A stretch of DNA of 64,000 nucleotides, from assembly GCF_036373705.1 (NCBI RefSeq), contig NC_089864.1, forward strand, positions 1,050,501-1,114,500, in the 5' to 3' direction. Position numbers and translations under genes: made by a program. The stretch comes from Amia ocellicauda (taxonomy: Eukaryota; Chordata; Actinopteri; Amiiformes; Amiidae). The stretch's first letter is position 1. The number at the start of each line of letters is the position of its first letter. Below, one piece after another: positions 26,601 to 38,880 of the stretch. The notes below the pieces were generated by a model that searched no databases, had not been told where the DNA came from, and worked only from the letters and a program-made list of their open reading frames with translations.

Positions 26601-27074
26601 TAGAAATGGATGATGCATGTATGCATGCTTCCCTCTGCCCAGCACATACATACCCCTTTGTTCCTCAGCCACCTTGTGAAGTCTTGTATTCTCTCTGAGC
26701 TGCATGACCAAGCCGTGTTTATGGGCCACTGACCGTTACGCCTGCATTGCTACTTTTGCCCGTGTCGTGACCTTCCTGCTGCTTTAACAGCCACGCCACC
26801 CGGATCTCCCTTTGAACTCTGTTTGCCGTCTGTTGAACATCTGCCCGTCTGTGACACAAGGTAACTGTATTAAATCATTCTGGAATGATGTGCAACTGTT
26901 TTTTTTTAAGGAAATTAGACTGAACTGTATGTTCTCATGGTGCTGATGCATTGTTTAATTTTAGACCAATGAGGGTACTTAATTAACTTAATATTAACTT
27001 GTGGAAGATAATGTATATAAAATATAGTGGTCAAATCAAACTCCAAGTTATGATGTATTTAATGTGGAGATGAT

Positions 27075-27760
27075 GCACAATATCAGGGATGGCAAACCTC
27101 TTTTGGCTGGAGTGCCTGAAGTGTGGCTTGTTTATGTCACTAATTGCCAAGGGTGCCAATTATAAACTGGAGATTTAAAAGTTTATACAGGGGCTAAATG
27201 GCAACTTTTTTTTAAACCATATTTATATTTTTTGTTGTAATTAACAATACAAAATCAAAAACACTACGAACAGGTAGAATACCTCCATCCACCCCCACCA
27301 CCTGCATCCACTGTGAACCTCCCCCACCCCTCTGTTCTGAGAGCATGTGAGTTCGTCTGATAATGGGGCGTCTGCTGCTCACTATAAAGCTGAATGAAGT
27401 GAGGAACCAAGATAATTCTGACCAAAAAATATGGTATTTTTGTCCCTCATTCAATTTTTGCTCACGGATGATATTCTAGTGTACATTTACAGATCTAGCA
27501 ATATCACTTCTAGCTCGAACACTTTTGGAATATGTCCCATTATATTCTCGACAATGAGCCTCTTTAATCCTCATTCAAATAAGATCAATCTTAATTGTAT
27601 ATCATGGAACACCTTTCCAAAGCATATCACAACATAAAGAATAAGTGCATCATACAATTAATACATGATATCATGTACAGCGCAGTAAAATGCATGAATC
27701 ACATTTCATCATGCGTTGAGTTTGAGGATGATAATGCTGAAGTACACTTTCCCACTTTAT
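27075..27760. repeat. Dispersed repeat X, copy 1 (hAT-like end)
   Basis: Starts near CAGGGATGGCAAACC. It shares several blocks with 35555-36170: GGGTGCCAAT, TTATACAGGGGCTAAA, GAGCTGAATGAAG/AAGCTGAATGAAG, TTTTTGCTCAC, and CACATTTCATCA...GAGGAT. CAGGG(A/G)TGGC is a frequent hAT terminus, so both may be decayed non-autonomous hAT copies. That assignment is inference. Confidence 0.6.
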
Positions 27761-27839
27761 TGTTTTATTTATTTATTTATTGTGTTCAATGGGCATGTCT
27801 ATTGCTGTCCAAAGTTAATCACAACTGCTCAATTGCAAC

Positions 27840-28110
27840 GAACCTGCAGAGTTAATGCGCAGCTCTGTACTAACACACATTAGTACGGTACTATCTCGGC
27901 ATCATCCCCAGCTGCGGACTAAAGTTAGTCCCCATTGCAACGAGAGAGCTGGAGCAGAGTTGGAGACTGGCTGATCCCCAGCTTTAGTCCCGGACTGAGG
28001 GTTAAGTGTGTTGTTCTGCTACTGAGCAGGAAGTGCAGTCGGTGAAGAGGCCGGGCCTCGCCTCCACTAGCACACCTGAGCTCCACATACAGAGCGCCGG
28101 AGCTGATGCA
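27840..28110. repeat. Dispersed repeat Y, copy 1
   Basis: Shares GGCATCATCCCCAGCTG, GTTAGTCCCCATTGCA and GCTGATCCCCAGCTTTAGTC with 28970-29110. The arrangement with CGGACTAAAG/CTTTAGTCCC suggests subterminal inverted repeats of a DNA element. Family not recognised. Confidence 0.6.
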
Positions 28111-28969
28111 CATGGGCAATGCTAATCATGTTAAAATGCGAATGCCATTTACATGATATAATGATACATTTATTTTGGTACCATAGTCGATAATAGAGAG
28201 GTGGGAAGAGACAGTGATCATTCATTATTACTGTTGTTTCTGGGTTTACTATTTTAATGGAAAGGGTGAGACAGAGAAGAGCAACACAGAGGTTGTGAGG
28301 GGTGAGAGCGAGTGTAGTGGATTTCTTCTGTTATCCACAGAGACTCAGGTTGACTCTCCGCTCTAGATAGTTTATTCAATGCAGGCCAGGGAAGTTCCAC
28401 TGATCACTCCTGTAGTGATGAAGCTACTCTTAAAGAAATGACAGTGAAATGTAGACATGCAGTTTTCATGGGTGTATTGATTGGGAGGGAGTGTCTGATC
28501 AGTCACAATCTTCTGATCTTCTGAGGTGAGGCAGAGAAGGAGCTTGGACCAGTGCTGGCTTGCTTGTCCATTTTCTGAGGCAGACGTCACTGTCCTGTGA
28601 TTGCAGGAGATCACATGGCTTTTGCTTCAGGGCTCTTGTGTTATTGATACAGCAAATGCACAGGAGCTAAACCTAACTACTGTGTCTACAGACGGATTGA
28701 CAAACCTGCCTGTAAATAAGAGCTGGACCCAGCTGTTGTGTTTATGCAAACCTGGTCCCCAGCCTGCCCGCCAGCGACGGCTGCTCTGTGTTTATGTGGA
28801 GTCCAGTCTGTCTTTAGGAAAGTTAATCTTTTTCCCACTTCAGGAGCGGGAGACAGGGAGGGAGGGAGGGAGAAGAGAAAAGTGGACAAAATAGGATACA
28901 GAAGAGAGAGAGAGATACAACAACACAACCACAATCTCATCAATAATGCAGGGATTTGGGACTGTTGGG

Positions 28970-29110
28970 TCAATTGCATCGAACGGTACCTCGGGATCAT
29001 CCCCAGCTGTGTACTGAGTTAGTTCTCATTGCACCCAAAAAAGAGGCGCAACAACGTGAGAGACCAGCTGATCCCCAGCTTTAGTCCCGTACTGAGGATG
29101 TTATCAAACG
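28970..29110. repeat. Dispersed repeat Y, copy 2
   Basis: A second copy of the 27840-28110 repeat, with the same GATCATCCCCAGCTG and CTGATCCCCAGCTTTAGTCC blocks in the same orientation about 1.1 kb away. The two could be the ends of one older insertion or separate insertions. Confidence 0.6.
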
Positions 29111-29439
29111 GGAAGTGAAGAGGGAATTCTGAGCGATTGTTTGCAGCATATTATATTTTTACCATTATTAATAATTACAGGTACAATGAGTTTAGTAGCA
29201 TTAGTTTTTTTTTTTCTAAAATTTAAACTCAAGAGAATTGTGTTCGAAAATATTTTGCTCAAAAATACATAGCTAATAATTGCATTTCCCATTGCACTTG
29301 TAGTCTTTCGTTGGTGAATCCTGAAGCCTGAAACGCTACAATAATATAATAATTCTGAATCGGGGAGAGAGTGTGAGTTTCTGAAAGAGGGATATCAGTT
29401 GTTTTCCCTCTCTCAGGTGAGGCACAGCGTCTCTCAGAG

Positions 29440-29720
29440 CTGAGGATTGTCTCTTCAGCCACATCGCTGGGGAGTTTGTTCAGATTGTGACGCCTCTCTG
29501 TGTGAAGAAGTGTCTCCTGTTTTCTGTCTTGAATGCCTTGAAGCCCAATTTCCATTTGTGTCCCCGGGTGCGAGTGTCCCTGCTGATCTGGAAAAGCTCC
29601 TCTGGTTTGATGTGTCCACGTAGACTCCTAGGTCTTTCTCATGCGTTACTTCATCTAGTTCTATTCCTCCCATAGTGTAATTATAGTGGACATTTTTGTT
29701 ACCTGCATGGATTCCATTGT
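29440..29720 (-). mobile_element. LINE C-terminal/3' fragment, copy 2 (CR1-like)
   Basis: The minus-strand frame contains GIELDEVTHEKDLGVYVD; EKDLGVxVD is a signature of the region after RT in CR1-like LINEs. It is joined to the same 3' block seen at 24060 and 38215. Internally rearranged and non-coding. Confidence 0.75.
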
Positions 29721-30780
29721 AAGTAAAAGTAGTAAATTATAATAATAAAATTGTAATGTAATATTTCGTTCCATCATCTCAGCAATTCATTGTGCCCTCA
29801 CCAGTTCCGTGTGCTTTCTGTGCTTCTTGCCTGTCAGTGGCAGATGTTTTGCAGCTTTCTGAATCCAAGTGTTTCTTTTTTCCTTATTTTGGGGTTCCAA
29901 TTGTTCAGCTTAAAACTGCTCTTTGTTCTCATTACTGCAGTCATTTACATACATTGGCATTATTTAGTGTTTTCAAATGTTCCAGCTTCATATCATCTCT
30001 GCTGGTTTAGATTTTCTCATTGCTTGTCTTCCTGTCCTGTTCATGGACATGAAAAAATCTGCACATTTTTTAAGTACAAATTTAATGACTTTTAATACAT
30101 TTTTAATACCTCTAAAAGGAAACAATAATACCAGTACTGCGGCAAAAGAAATCGACAAACTAGACTACAGTATACACCATTATTGAGTTGTATTGGATTT
30201 GAATTAAAGACCTGCATGGGCCTCAAATCTCAAAGCACAGCCTACTACTGTTGCAGCCATTAAAATAGTTCAGTTTTGTTTTTAATGGCAAAGTAGTTAT
30301 TTATTTTTGTTTCTTTATTAAGTTAATTTAGAAAAATGGTTGGAGCATTTTTTGTTTGTTAAATTAAAGTTTTAGTTTTTTAAAGTGACGACCAAACGGC
30401 CAGCGGCCGACAGTGAGTTGATCATGTTTGATCAATTTAGCCTCTCAAATCAACACTTGACTTGCCTACAATAAAATCCATAAACACTTCAAGCATCTCA
30501 CACAATGTTAGTTTAAATGTTTATCACCACCACAGTAAAAAGGCATTTTTGACGAGCTGACCAGGCTGCTCTGCTGCTCGCAATGGCGTGAGGAAAAACT
30601 AACAAACGGGCTGTACGATCTAAACGCATCAAATAAAACACGCAGGTTATCTGACCTCAAAAATCAATCGTCACCACAGAACATTCTGATGTGCAATATT
30701 TTCCAACAGTTAGACTACTTAAAATAAAGTCCAATCAAATGAAAAACAAGACAGCCTCCTAGTCTTACAGCCAGAAGAAC
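29720..30780. other. Intergenic AT-rich, no recognised gene
   Basis: Overlapping plus-strand frames (29790-30186) of 70-100 aa are hydrophobic but show no known domain, and the composition matches their AT-rich surroundings. Not called as genes. Confidence 0.6.
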
Positions 30781-30786
30781 AGTCTC

Positions 30787-31235
30787 TTACAGAGCATCGT
30801 GGAGAAAAAGCACAGCATCCACAGTGGAGGTTTCAGTCAGTCCTGCTTCTTCTGTATCTTCCAGCTGCGCTGAAGGCGCTGCTGCTGCTGCTGCCGCTGC
30901 CGGGGACACTAACACCGTGTGAGCCAGTGTGGACAGTCGCGGCAGCATGCTCTCGTGTTGTCCGTGGGAAACCTGGGTGTGTGAGCAGACTGTGTCATGC
31001 GTGTCAGTGTGATAGGTTATAAAACGTCTTTCTGTCTTTTTTACCATCATCAACTTCTCATATTTTCTTTTAATTAATTATTGCCTAAAATATAAAAAGC
31101 AGGAGGAGCCTAAAACAGGCCCGATGTCCGGCCCGCGTGTGAACTATGATGTGAAAATTGGCCTGAAGCCCCCCGGCCCGAGGGGTGTAAATAAGTCGAG
31201 GCCCGTCGGGCTCGGGCTGAAATGTAGGGCTCTAC
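30787..31235 (-). mobile_element. hAT transposase C-terminal remnant and element end
   Basis: The minus frame reads LPRLSTLAHTVLVSPAAAA, then PSAQLED. It resembles the hAT dimerisation motif (YPxLAxLARxVLxIPAxSAPSERVFS) with an Ala expansion. Downstream on plus, 31120-31235 has GCCCG-rich subterminal repeats and ends in TAGGGCTCTAC, a hAT-like terminus. The other end is not identified. Confidence 0.6.
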
Positions 31236-34200
31236 TTGGAATGTTAATTGGGTGATTATGGAATATACTTTACAAATACAAACATACTTTATATGACCAT
31301 CATGTGAAATATGTCTTTCTAGATGGAAAACTGATTATTTGATCTTATGTTCAGTCAATGTAAAATGCGCTCAGAGAGTTTAAGAGTTGTATTAGGACAG
31401 AATTACAGCAGTACCTTGAATTTAATAAGACCCCCGAGTGCGTGCAAATGCATTTCCAAGAGGCAGAATAATCACGTTCACATCTGCTAGGAAACAATGT
31501 AGACTCCATATGTAACAATGTATTGCAGTAGATTTGAAATGTTAAAATGTAGAATGCAGACTTGCATGGTTATAAATAATTAAATTATAAATCTGATTAA
31601 CCGATTGCGAACCCAAAGGTGCCACTGCCTGCTACTGGAGGGAAACTAATTGTGTTTTTTTGTTTAGTGTATATGTTACATGTTCCCATGTGCTGCTACA
31701 GTACAACTGTTTAAGTAATTGTTAAGTAAGGCATGTATATTGCGTTTGGCTCGATCCTCCTGCTCTCATATGTGACTGATATGGATTTACCAGTGATTGG
31801 GAGGATGATGGTAAATGTAGTTCTGAACAAGAGGACACATGAATAAGAGGACACTGCAATTTAAAAGTTTTAAAAAGTGTTTGAGATATAAAAAATAAAA
31901 TTAAAACACACACCTTACTTAAACATTCATGGAAACACATGGGAACATGTAAGACACATAAATAACCCCCTTCTGTTGTCCAGTTTACAAACACAAGAAC
32001 ATAGTTGCACAATAAAATACAGTCATTATTATATACATTACAATCTATTGTAGGAACTTCTAACTTTCTGTGGCATCCTGTTGATTTGATCATGTGGGCT
32101 TGCATGTACCTTTACTCCCATTCATTACTGACAGACATAATGTTGGCACAGATAGTTTCCTGATGTTCTATACTTTTATTATAGCTTATTTAATCAAATG
32201 TTCACATTATGTTCAATAAGATTAAAAAAAAAAAAAGCAGAATAAGTTATTTGGAGACCATTTCAGTAATAAGTTACCCCATTAGTGAGATATATTACTA
32301 CAGATATGAATAATATTTAATTTCCTCCATCTCGTCCATCTGCCTTTCACTTCCTGCCTCCATCAGAAGCGATTGTATGAATTTGAAATATCACCTAAAA
32401 GCGATTCTCTGAATTAGAAATATTACCAAAAAGCGAAACCCCCACAACGACAACTGCACAGCTTGTTCTGTGTTGGTCACCATCAGTCACACTGACCTGA
32501 TGGTGGGGGGTCAGTATCTGAAGCAGTGAGGGACACTGAGTGCGAAACATGATCAATGAGCATCAGCAGCCACTTCAAACCATGTCCAACAGACCACAGC
32601 CCTCTGTGCCCAGGGAAGAGAAGAAGAAGAGAGGACAAACGGGATGAGGACAGAGGTGATGTGATGAATGAGTAGTGTATCTAATCGCAGCGTTACTATA
32701 GCCAGCTTACTTGGACGACACTAGTAACGTCGCTCATTTAAAGAGGTGGCTAGAGTCAGTGTCACTTACTTTTACCTTAAACTCATCAGGGAATGCTGGG
32801 AAGACTGTTCAGCTGTTTGGGGAATAACCTGACCTGTAATGTTTTGGAGGGCAGTGGAAATGGCATTTGTAGTGACTCCCTTACCTTTTCGTTTTTATAT
32901 TTTTATGCGCCATTGCCTGGTTCCTTAACAATGAGCCAATCAGAGTGCCGAGCTGCCCGCCTGGAGCTCATACCCGTCCTGAGCTCTGACAGTAAGCCCA
33001 CCCTGGCGAGGCTGTGTCGGCTGCTGCTGCAAAAGTTATAGTTTAGGTCTACAAAACCGAGAGTAATTGTGTATTATGGATATGATTGTGTAAGCAGACA
33101 CGTTTGCGATGGCCGCTACACACCGCAGTCTCATACTCGAGCTCTGACTCTAAGCTTGCACAGACACAGTATGTTATTTCTGCAATGATGGCACAGTCCC
33201 AACAGTGAGACAGGGCAATGCCAAACCTGCAACTGCCTTTCAAGGTTAATCCCGCAATGAGACACAAGGTTAAATCATCAGTATGCCTACACAATGTAAC
33301 AGTCCCCAACAGTTAGTACAATGTTATATACAATTCCTACACATTGAGAATAGCAATGCTAGTCTGTTAGCCAGCTGAGTAATTCAGCTGCCTTGATTTA
33401 TAATATATTATTTATCACCGTGTACATGTTTATAAGTTTATAAGATGTAACCTTGGTTAAGGTAATTTCTCAGCATCTAGCTGTAGTAAGATAGCACAGA
33501 TCCATAGGTTTGCATTTGTGCTGCATGTAAAGTCATTTGAGTGTATTAGCTCTGCTGTCAGAACTGTATATTTGCCTTATTCTTTGAATGATTATTGGTT
33601 ATATTGATTATTATACGACTCATTTATGTTATTGTTATTTGTATTAATCGAACTTAATATTACAATGACTGAAGACAGCGTTTTGGATGCAGTGCTAGTG
33701 ATGCAATAAAGGAACACTTTGGAGTGAATGAGAATTGTGCATTCTCACCGATGCCCCACAACCAGCACACCTTTTGAACGATCAGCTATTTAGCTCTTTC
33801 ATCGGCCTCCATTAGCTATAACATACTTTTTAGAAATACACCTTTTCTTTCAAGTGTGCTGCACGAACCATCCACTTATTTATAATTCATTTAATGTCAC
33901 TTGTTTGCTGCAAGAAAGGCAAGGCGAGTAAGCCTGTAGAACAATGCTACATTATGCATAATGCACTCAGGTGTCTGCAATATCGTTTTTTCGTGCAATA
34001 CTCTAATTTATATTGTATTTATAATTTGTTTTATGTCACTTGTTTCTTTAATACTGTTTTTATTTTGGGTGGGTTTTTGTAGATAAAATAAAGACAATCT
34101 CAAAGACGTAAAGCGATGCAGTTTCTGTGTGAGTATGAACACAATGATCGGAGGTGGAATTGGCTGCGAATGCGAGGCTGCGGGCTGCGGGTTCAGCCGG

Positions 34201-34535
34201 GCGCACTGAGCGGCCACACAGCAGCCCTGCGGCCGGTCCGGCCTGTGCTCGTTTACTGCTCCAGCACTCACACCCCCACTGCGTTTCAGCGCCATATGAA
34301 TGCAGTTAGGAGGGCGCCGTGTCTGTAAGAAAACACTTCGAAACATTTACACAATAGCGGCCATACAATCACATTCACAATTAAAACACACCCTGACTTG
34401 ATTGCAGTAAATGGCTGAAGTCTTCCGTCTGCACACGGGCCTGGTTATTCAATGCCCGGCACGAAGTCAGTGATTGAGCTGGACAGAAAGTCCATTAAGC
34501 ACAATCCTCTGACCAGCCAGACTCATTTAAACAAA

Positions 34536-34566
<31 letters not shown>

Positions 34567-35340
34567 CAAAGAAACACATGAAATACAATGAAACACACAC
34601 AGTCAATTAGGCCCTAAACCTCTCGACCTACCGTGACATATGTAACATTTTCGGGAAAATAGTGTTTCTTTAATCTTTGAAAATAAATTATATACATGCA
34701 AATTTTTTTTTACAAACTTTTTAAAAATGAGTATAAAACAATAATATTGTGCAATAAAAAAATAAACACTAAAAGTAAGTAAATCAAGTAACATGATTGT
34801 GACCCGGATGTGCGTCTGTGTGGACGGGCTGCGCTGGAGATGACCAGCACATTTGTCACGGAGCTTCTTCATTTCTAAAGTAAATACCAATGGTTTAAAA
34901 GCTGTATTAATCTAAGTCATTCATCATTTCGTTTCGAAATGTTCTGCCAATCATTTAGGCGTTTAGTACACGAGGGAGACGCTGAGCAATAGATGATGGG
35001 ACCAGTTCTTCAAATGCTTCTAGATTCACATTTTAGACATAACCAGCCAGATAATGGCTAATTTTAGGACTTAAAAGCTAAACAGACTGTGTATATTACT
35101 ACAGGATTACTTGCTACACAATCAGTAGTGTGACAATAAAGGTTTCAGGGATGGAGAAACGTATGGCGACACACTGGTTTTATCTCTTATACCCCTTATA
35201 ATGATGTTGTTTCACCTAAAACAATACAAACAGGCCTTTTTATCAAAGCATAGGTGCGGTTTGACCTGATAAGTAGTGACTAGGCTTTGTTGAAATCCAA
35301 TCCTACAAATAAAATGACCATCATCTGCACAGAGCGATTC
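31236..35340. other. Intergenic AT-rich, no recognised gene
   Basis: Four kilobases without a supported gene. Small items are an (AT)n tract at 34540-34567 and a GC-rich patch at 34150-34320 with a 70-aa plus frame of no known family. Longest frames are about 127 aa (31722-32105, minus) and lack motifs. Confidence 0.6.
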
Positions 35341-35344
35341 AGGG

Positions 35345-35520
35345 GCCGGCTGTACTAACGGGGTCCGATCCCGATCCCGATCCTGATCCTGATCCTGATC
35401 TCAGTTGTGTTGTACTAAAGGGATCAGGGCTCAGTCTGGGTTCACATCCGGGAACAGAAATGATCCCTTAATTTTGATCAGGATCAGAGCTTGATCCGAC
35501 TGTTTGAAACGCAGGAGCTC
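35345..35520. repeat. GATCC-rich imperfect repeat
   Basis: CCGATCCCGATCCTGATCCT runs are followed by GGGATCAGGGCTCAG, and later by TTTGATCAGGATCAGAGC. The TGATCC and GGATCA arms are complementary, so the block is a loose inverted repeat, perhaps a decayed DNA-element end. Confidence 0.5.
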
Positions 35521-35554
35521 TGTGCACTTCATTTAAAGACGGGCAGCCTTTAGA

Positions 35555-36170
35555 CCAGGGATGGCGACCCTTTTTTGAATGAGTGCCCAAAGTCTGCTTT
35601 GTATACTTTGCTAAGTGCCGAAGGGTGCCAATGATAAATTAGGGATATACAAGTTTATTCAGGGGCTAAACAGCATTTTTTAACCAATATTTATATATTT
35701 CTTGTTGTTGTAATTAAGTTATTAAGCAAACATATGTGGTGGAAAAAAGCTTTGGAGTCGGGAGTTGTAGTCAGAATTGATTACGTGCGAAACACAGAAC
35801 TCAAAGGATTTGAGGCCAGCATGACACTGTTCCCCAAGAGTTGTAACACTCAACAAAGCTTTATTCCTCTGCGACATACTATAATCCGTGTCTGAAAGGT
35901 CATTTCTAATAACTAGCAGTGGTTTCAGCTCCAGTCTGCTGCAGAGTATGGAGCTGAATGAAGAGAGGCACTTATTCTTCCCAGAAAAGAGTATAAATAT
36001 GAAGTTTCCATTTTTGCTCACAGATTATTACCAATTTACAAACAAAAAAGCAATAGTAATAGCACTTCACTTTGGAATATGTTGCAGTATTGAAACAATG
36101 CTGTGAAATGCCTGAAACACATTTCATCACGTATTCAATTTGAGGATTATAATACTAAAAGTGCATTTTA
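35555..36170. repeat. Dispersed repeat X, copy 2
   Basis: Homologous to 27075-27760 and collinear over about 600 bp (ACCAGGGATGGCGACCC start, TTTATTCAGGGGCTAAAC, CACATTTCATCACG). A 72-aa plus frame (35888-36106) overlaps it but is not conserved in the other copy. Confidence 0.6.
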
Positions 36171-36734
36171 AAACCCCATTAAAATCACAATCTACTCCCA
36201 AAACAAAGTCCCACAGATTCTCCCATTGCCCTGCCGTTACACAAGAAGTAGAGGTTTGTTCATTTGGCTGCATTAGTAACCCTTCATATTGTGTTGTTTG
36301 CACTTGCACTCAGTCATTACCAATGTGCCTTCGTTTTTTTCTACGTATATTTATTAAAATCTACTGATTTTACATTTTGTAAAACAACTACAATTGGTAG
36401 ATTAATATACATTTTGTGGCACTTATGTTTTAAGAAAAAATAATGCAGTGGTATCAATCTACCTTAATTATGCACAAATGTACTCATAATTGATTTATTT
36501 TTGAGAATTTACAGCTTTCTTTATGAAGTTTTTACATTGTCGGAGTGTTAAATATGAATGTGTGGCCGTTTGTCCATTTGATACAGGAGATACATTTAAT
36601 CAAAATGCCAAATTCGTCCATTGGTGACCACAGTTAATCACAACAGCACAGACACCGTTTTTGTCATCTTCCTCCCGTCGCACCGCACCAACACTCATAA
36701 CAATGTCAGCCTCTCGTCCGTGAAGTGCAGATGT

Positions 36735-36815
36735 TCGCAGTTCTGCGCAGTTCTGCGCGGATCTGCGCAGCTCCACCAATGGGAGCATAACTGCGAAAAT
36801 CTGCGCACAAGAATC
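36735..36815. repeat. Dispersed CTGCGCA motifs with a CCAAT box
   Basis: TTCTGCGCAGTTCTGCGCGG, ATCTGCGCAGC, CCAATGGGAG and ATCTGCGCAC resemble degenerate monomers of the 51-bp array that starts 400 bp downstream. Confidence 0.55.
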
Positions 36816-37152
36816 CGACCTAAACATGAATATTCAGACAATAACGGGACGCAGCGCAATGATTGGGGCGCCGTCAGTCTGAAGTGCCGACCAGGCGAGA
36901 CTGGCAATTAACCAAAAAATACATAAAAACGGTGCCACGGGGTTTTGGGGAGGAACACGTATGAAAGCGGGACAGATTAACAACATGAACATAAGAAAGT
37001 TACGAGAGGAGGCCATTCCACCATCGTGCTCGTTTGGGGAAGCAGCTCTAAACAGAAACATACTACACACTCCGTGTCTTCATTTACTTTGTCAAGTATT
37101 TCCATACAGAACTTCTCTGTGACGCAGCCATTGGGCGCGTTCAGATCTGCAC

Positions 37153-37392
37153 CGATCCCATTGGCGGAGCAGCGCAGATTTGCGCAGAGCTGTAGAATCT
37201 CACCGATCCCATTGGCGGAGCAGCGCAGATCTGCGCAGAGCTGTAGAATCTCACCGATCCCATTGGCGGAGCAGCGCAGATCTGCGCAGAGCTGTAGAAT
37301 CTCACCGATCCCATTGGCGGAGCAGCGCAGATCTGCGCATAGCTGTAGAATCTCACCGATCCCATTGGCGGAGCAGCGCAGATCTGCGGAAA
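37153..37392. repeat. 51-bp tandem array, 5 copies, each with a 14-bp palindrome and ATTGG
   Basis: Copies start at 37153, 37204, 37255, 37306 and 37357. Each holds CCCATTGGCGGAGCAGC and GCGCAGATCTGCGC. The latter is a perfect palindrome in copies 2 and 3; copies 1, 4 and 5 vary by one base or so near its edges. Since 51 = 3 x 17, open frames (74-149 aa) run through on both strands, but they are not supported as genes. Confidence 0.93.
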
Positions 37393-37444
37393 CCCGCTCT
37401 ACACGAACGGGAACATTGTTAGCCAATCAATGACGACGACAAAT

Positions 37445-37500
37445 AACAAACCTGACCCGGGATTTGAACCCACAACCTTCCAGTTATGAGTCCAGAGCAC
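37445..37500 (-). mobile_element. tRNA-derived fragment (SINE or tRNA pseudogene)
   Basis: On the minus strand the sequence CTCTGGACTCATAACTGGAA, then GGTTGTGGGTTCAAATCCC, mimics an anticodon stem-loop, variable region and B box (GGTTCAAATCC). The 5' half with the A box is missing (AT-rich sequence follows), so it is not an intact tRNA gene. Confidence 0.6.
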
Positions 37501-38034
37501 ATGTATTATAATACGTTTCATATTTGTTGCCTAGATTTATCTTTCCATCCATATTTAGACCAAGCGGATAAATATACGCAATATGCAATATACACTCATC
37601 TCTGCACACACAAGCCACAGGAGGCTTCACTCTTCTGTCAGTAAGGGAGGGAGGCCGGTGGCTCTGCTGTGCTTGTGTTGGACTGATTGTATTTATTTGT
37701 GTCACAGGATATGGGTGGGATGATTCCAATCCCTGTCTTCACTTTGGGAACAGGTATGTGATGCAATAGGATTTACACCTGTAAGGCACTTGTAAGAAAT
37801 CCAGTTTGTAGGGAATGCAAGGTCCACAGTAAATCAATAAGATGTTTATTATATAATGGCAATAAAATAATATACAGAAACAGGTGACAGATACAGAGAA
37901 TCCCCAGACCCAGCAAATGTCGTGGGCCCAAAGAAAAATGGGTCCTCAAGACCTCAAGACCGAACAAAAAGAGACCATCTATGGATATCATTGGAGAAAG
38001 CAATGACTATTAATTAAATGCAGTTGATATGTAA

Positions 38035-38038
38035 ATAC

Positions 38039-38071
<33 letters not shown>

Positions 38072-38072
38072 A
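38035..38072. repeat. (ATT)n microsatellite
   Basis: About 11 perfect ATT units. Confidence 0.95.
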
Positions 38073-38194
38073 GGGTCTCCCGCAGTGCTATTCAGACACT
38101 GACTTACAGCCATCCAACAGATGTCTTTCTGAGTGTCGGTGAGGCAGGGGTGTGTAGCGTTAGCCCAAATGTTCTTACTGGTCTTCTATAAATC

Positions 38195-38880
38195 TTCTAA
38201 CATAAGACAGTGTCCAGTCGAGAGGAGGCCATTCGCCCCATCGTGCTCGTTTGGTGTCCATTAATATCTAAGTGATCAAGGATCCTATCCAGTCTGTTTC
38301 TGAATGTTCCCAAATAGTCTCTTCAGCCACATTGCTGGGGAGTTTGTTCAGATTGTGACGCCTCTCTGTGTGAAGAAGTGTCTCCTGTTTTCTGTCTTGA
38401 ATGAAGGGCACATCCCCTGTTCTAAGTATCATTTGGAATAGTTGAGTTAGCAGCCTATAAATAATTTCCCTCATTTCTTTAAGTACTGTTGGAAATATCC
38501 CATCTGGCCCAGGTGATTTGTTGGTTTTTAATTCTGCTCGTCCCTTTAGTACCTCCTCCTCATTTACCCTGATCTCTCTTAGGGTTTGACTGGACTGATT
38601 GTCAACCTGTGACATGTTATCTGTCTTTTCTTTTGTAAAAACCTCTGTGAAATACTCATTTAGAACATTTGCCACATCTTGTTCGTTTTCCAAGATACCT
38701 CCATTTTTGCCCTTTATCTGTTTATCTCTTTGCAGATCAACATATTCTATGTATTTTTAGTCTCTATCCCTTTTGTATGCGCTATACAACATTTTCTTTC
38801 TCTTGATATTTTTTTGCATACTTCTATTAAACCATTTTGGCCAGTGTTTTTTTGGTCCTCAATTTGTTAAGTTTTGGTAC
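38195..38880 (-). mobile_element. LINE fragment with RT N-terminal part, copy 3 (CR1-like)
   Basis: The minus frame 38693-38268 (141 aa) starts MENEQDVANVLNEYFTEVF and contains KTNKSPGPDGIFPTVLKE, the conserved start of the LINE reverse transcriptase domain. It then jumps directly to the 3' block shared with 24060 and 29440, so the RT core with its FADD motif is deleted. Dead copy. The shared junction may mark a non-autonomous derivative. Confidence 0.8.

Noticed and set aside
29790..30095. 101-aa hydrophobic frame as a small membrane protein
   Set aside because: No signal or domain recognised, low-complexity AT-rich composition, overlapping frames of similar length, and no promoter features.
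37445..37500. Functional tRNA gene on the minus strand
   Set aside because: Only the anticodon arm to T arm is recognisable. The 5' half and A box are missing.
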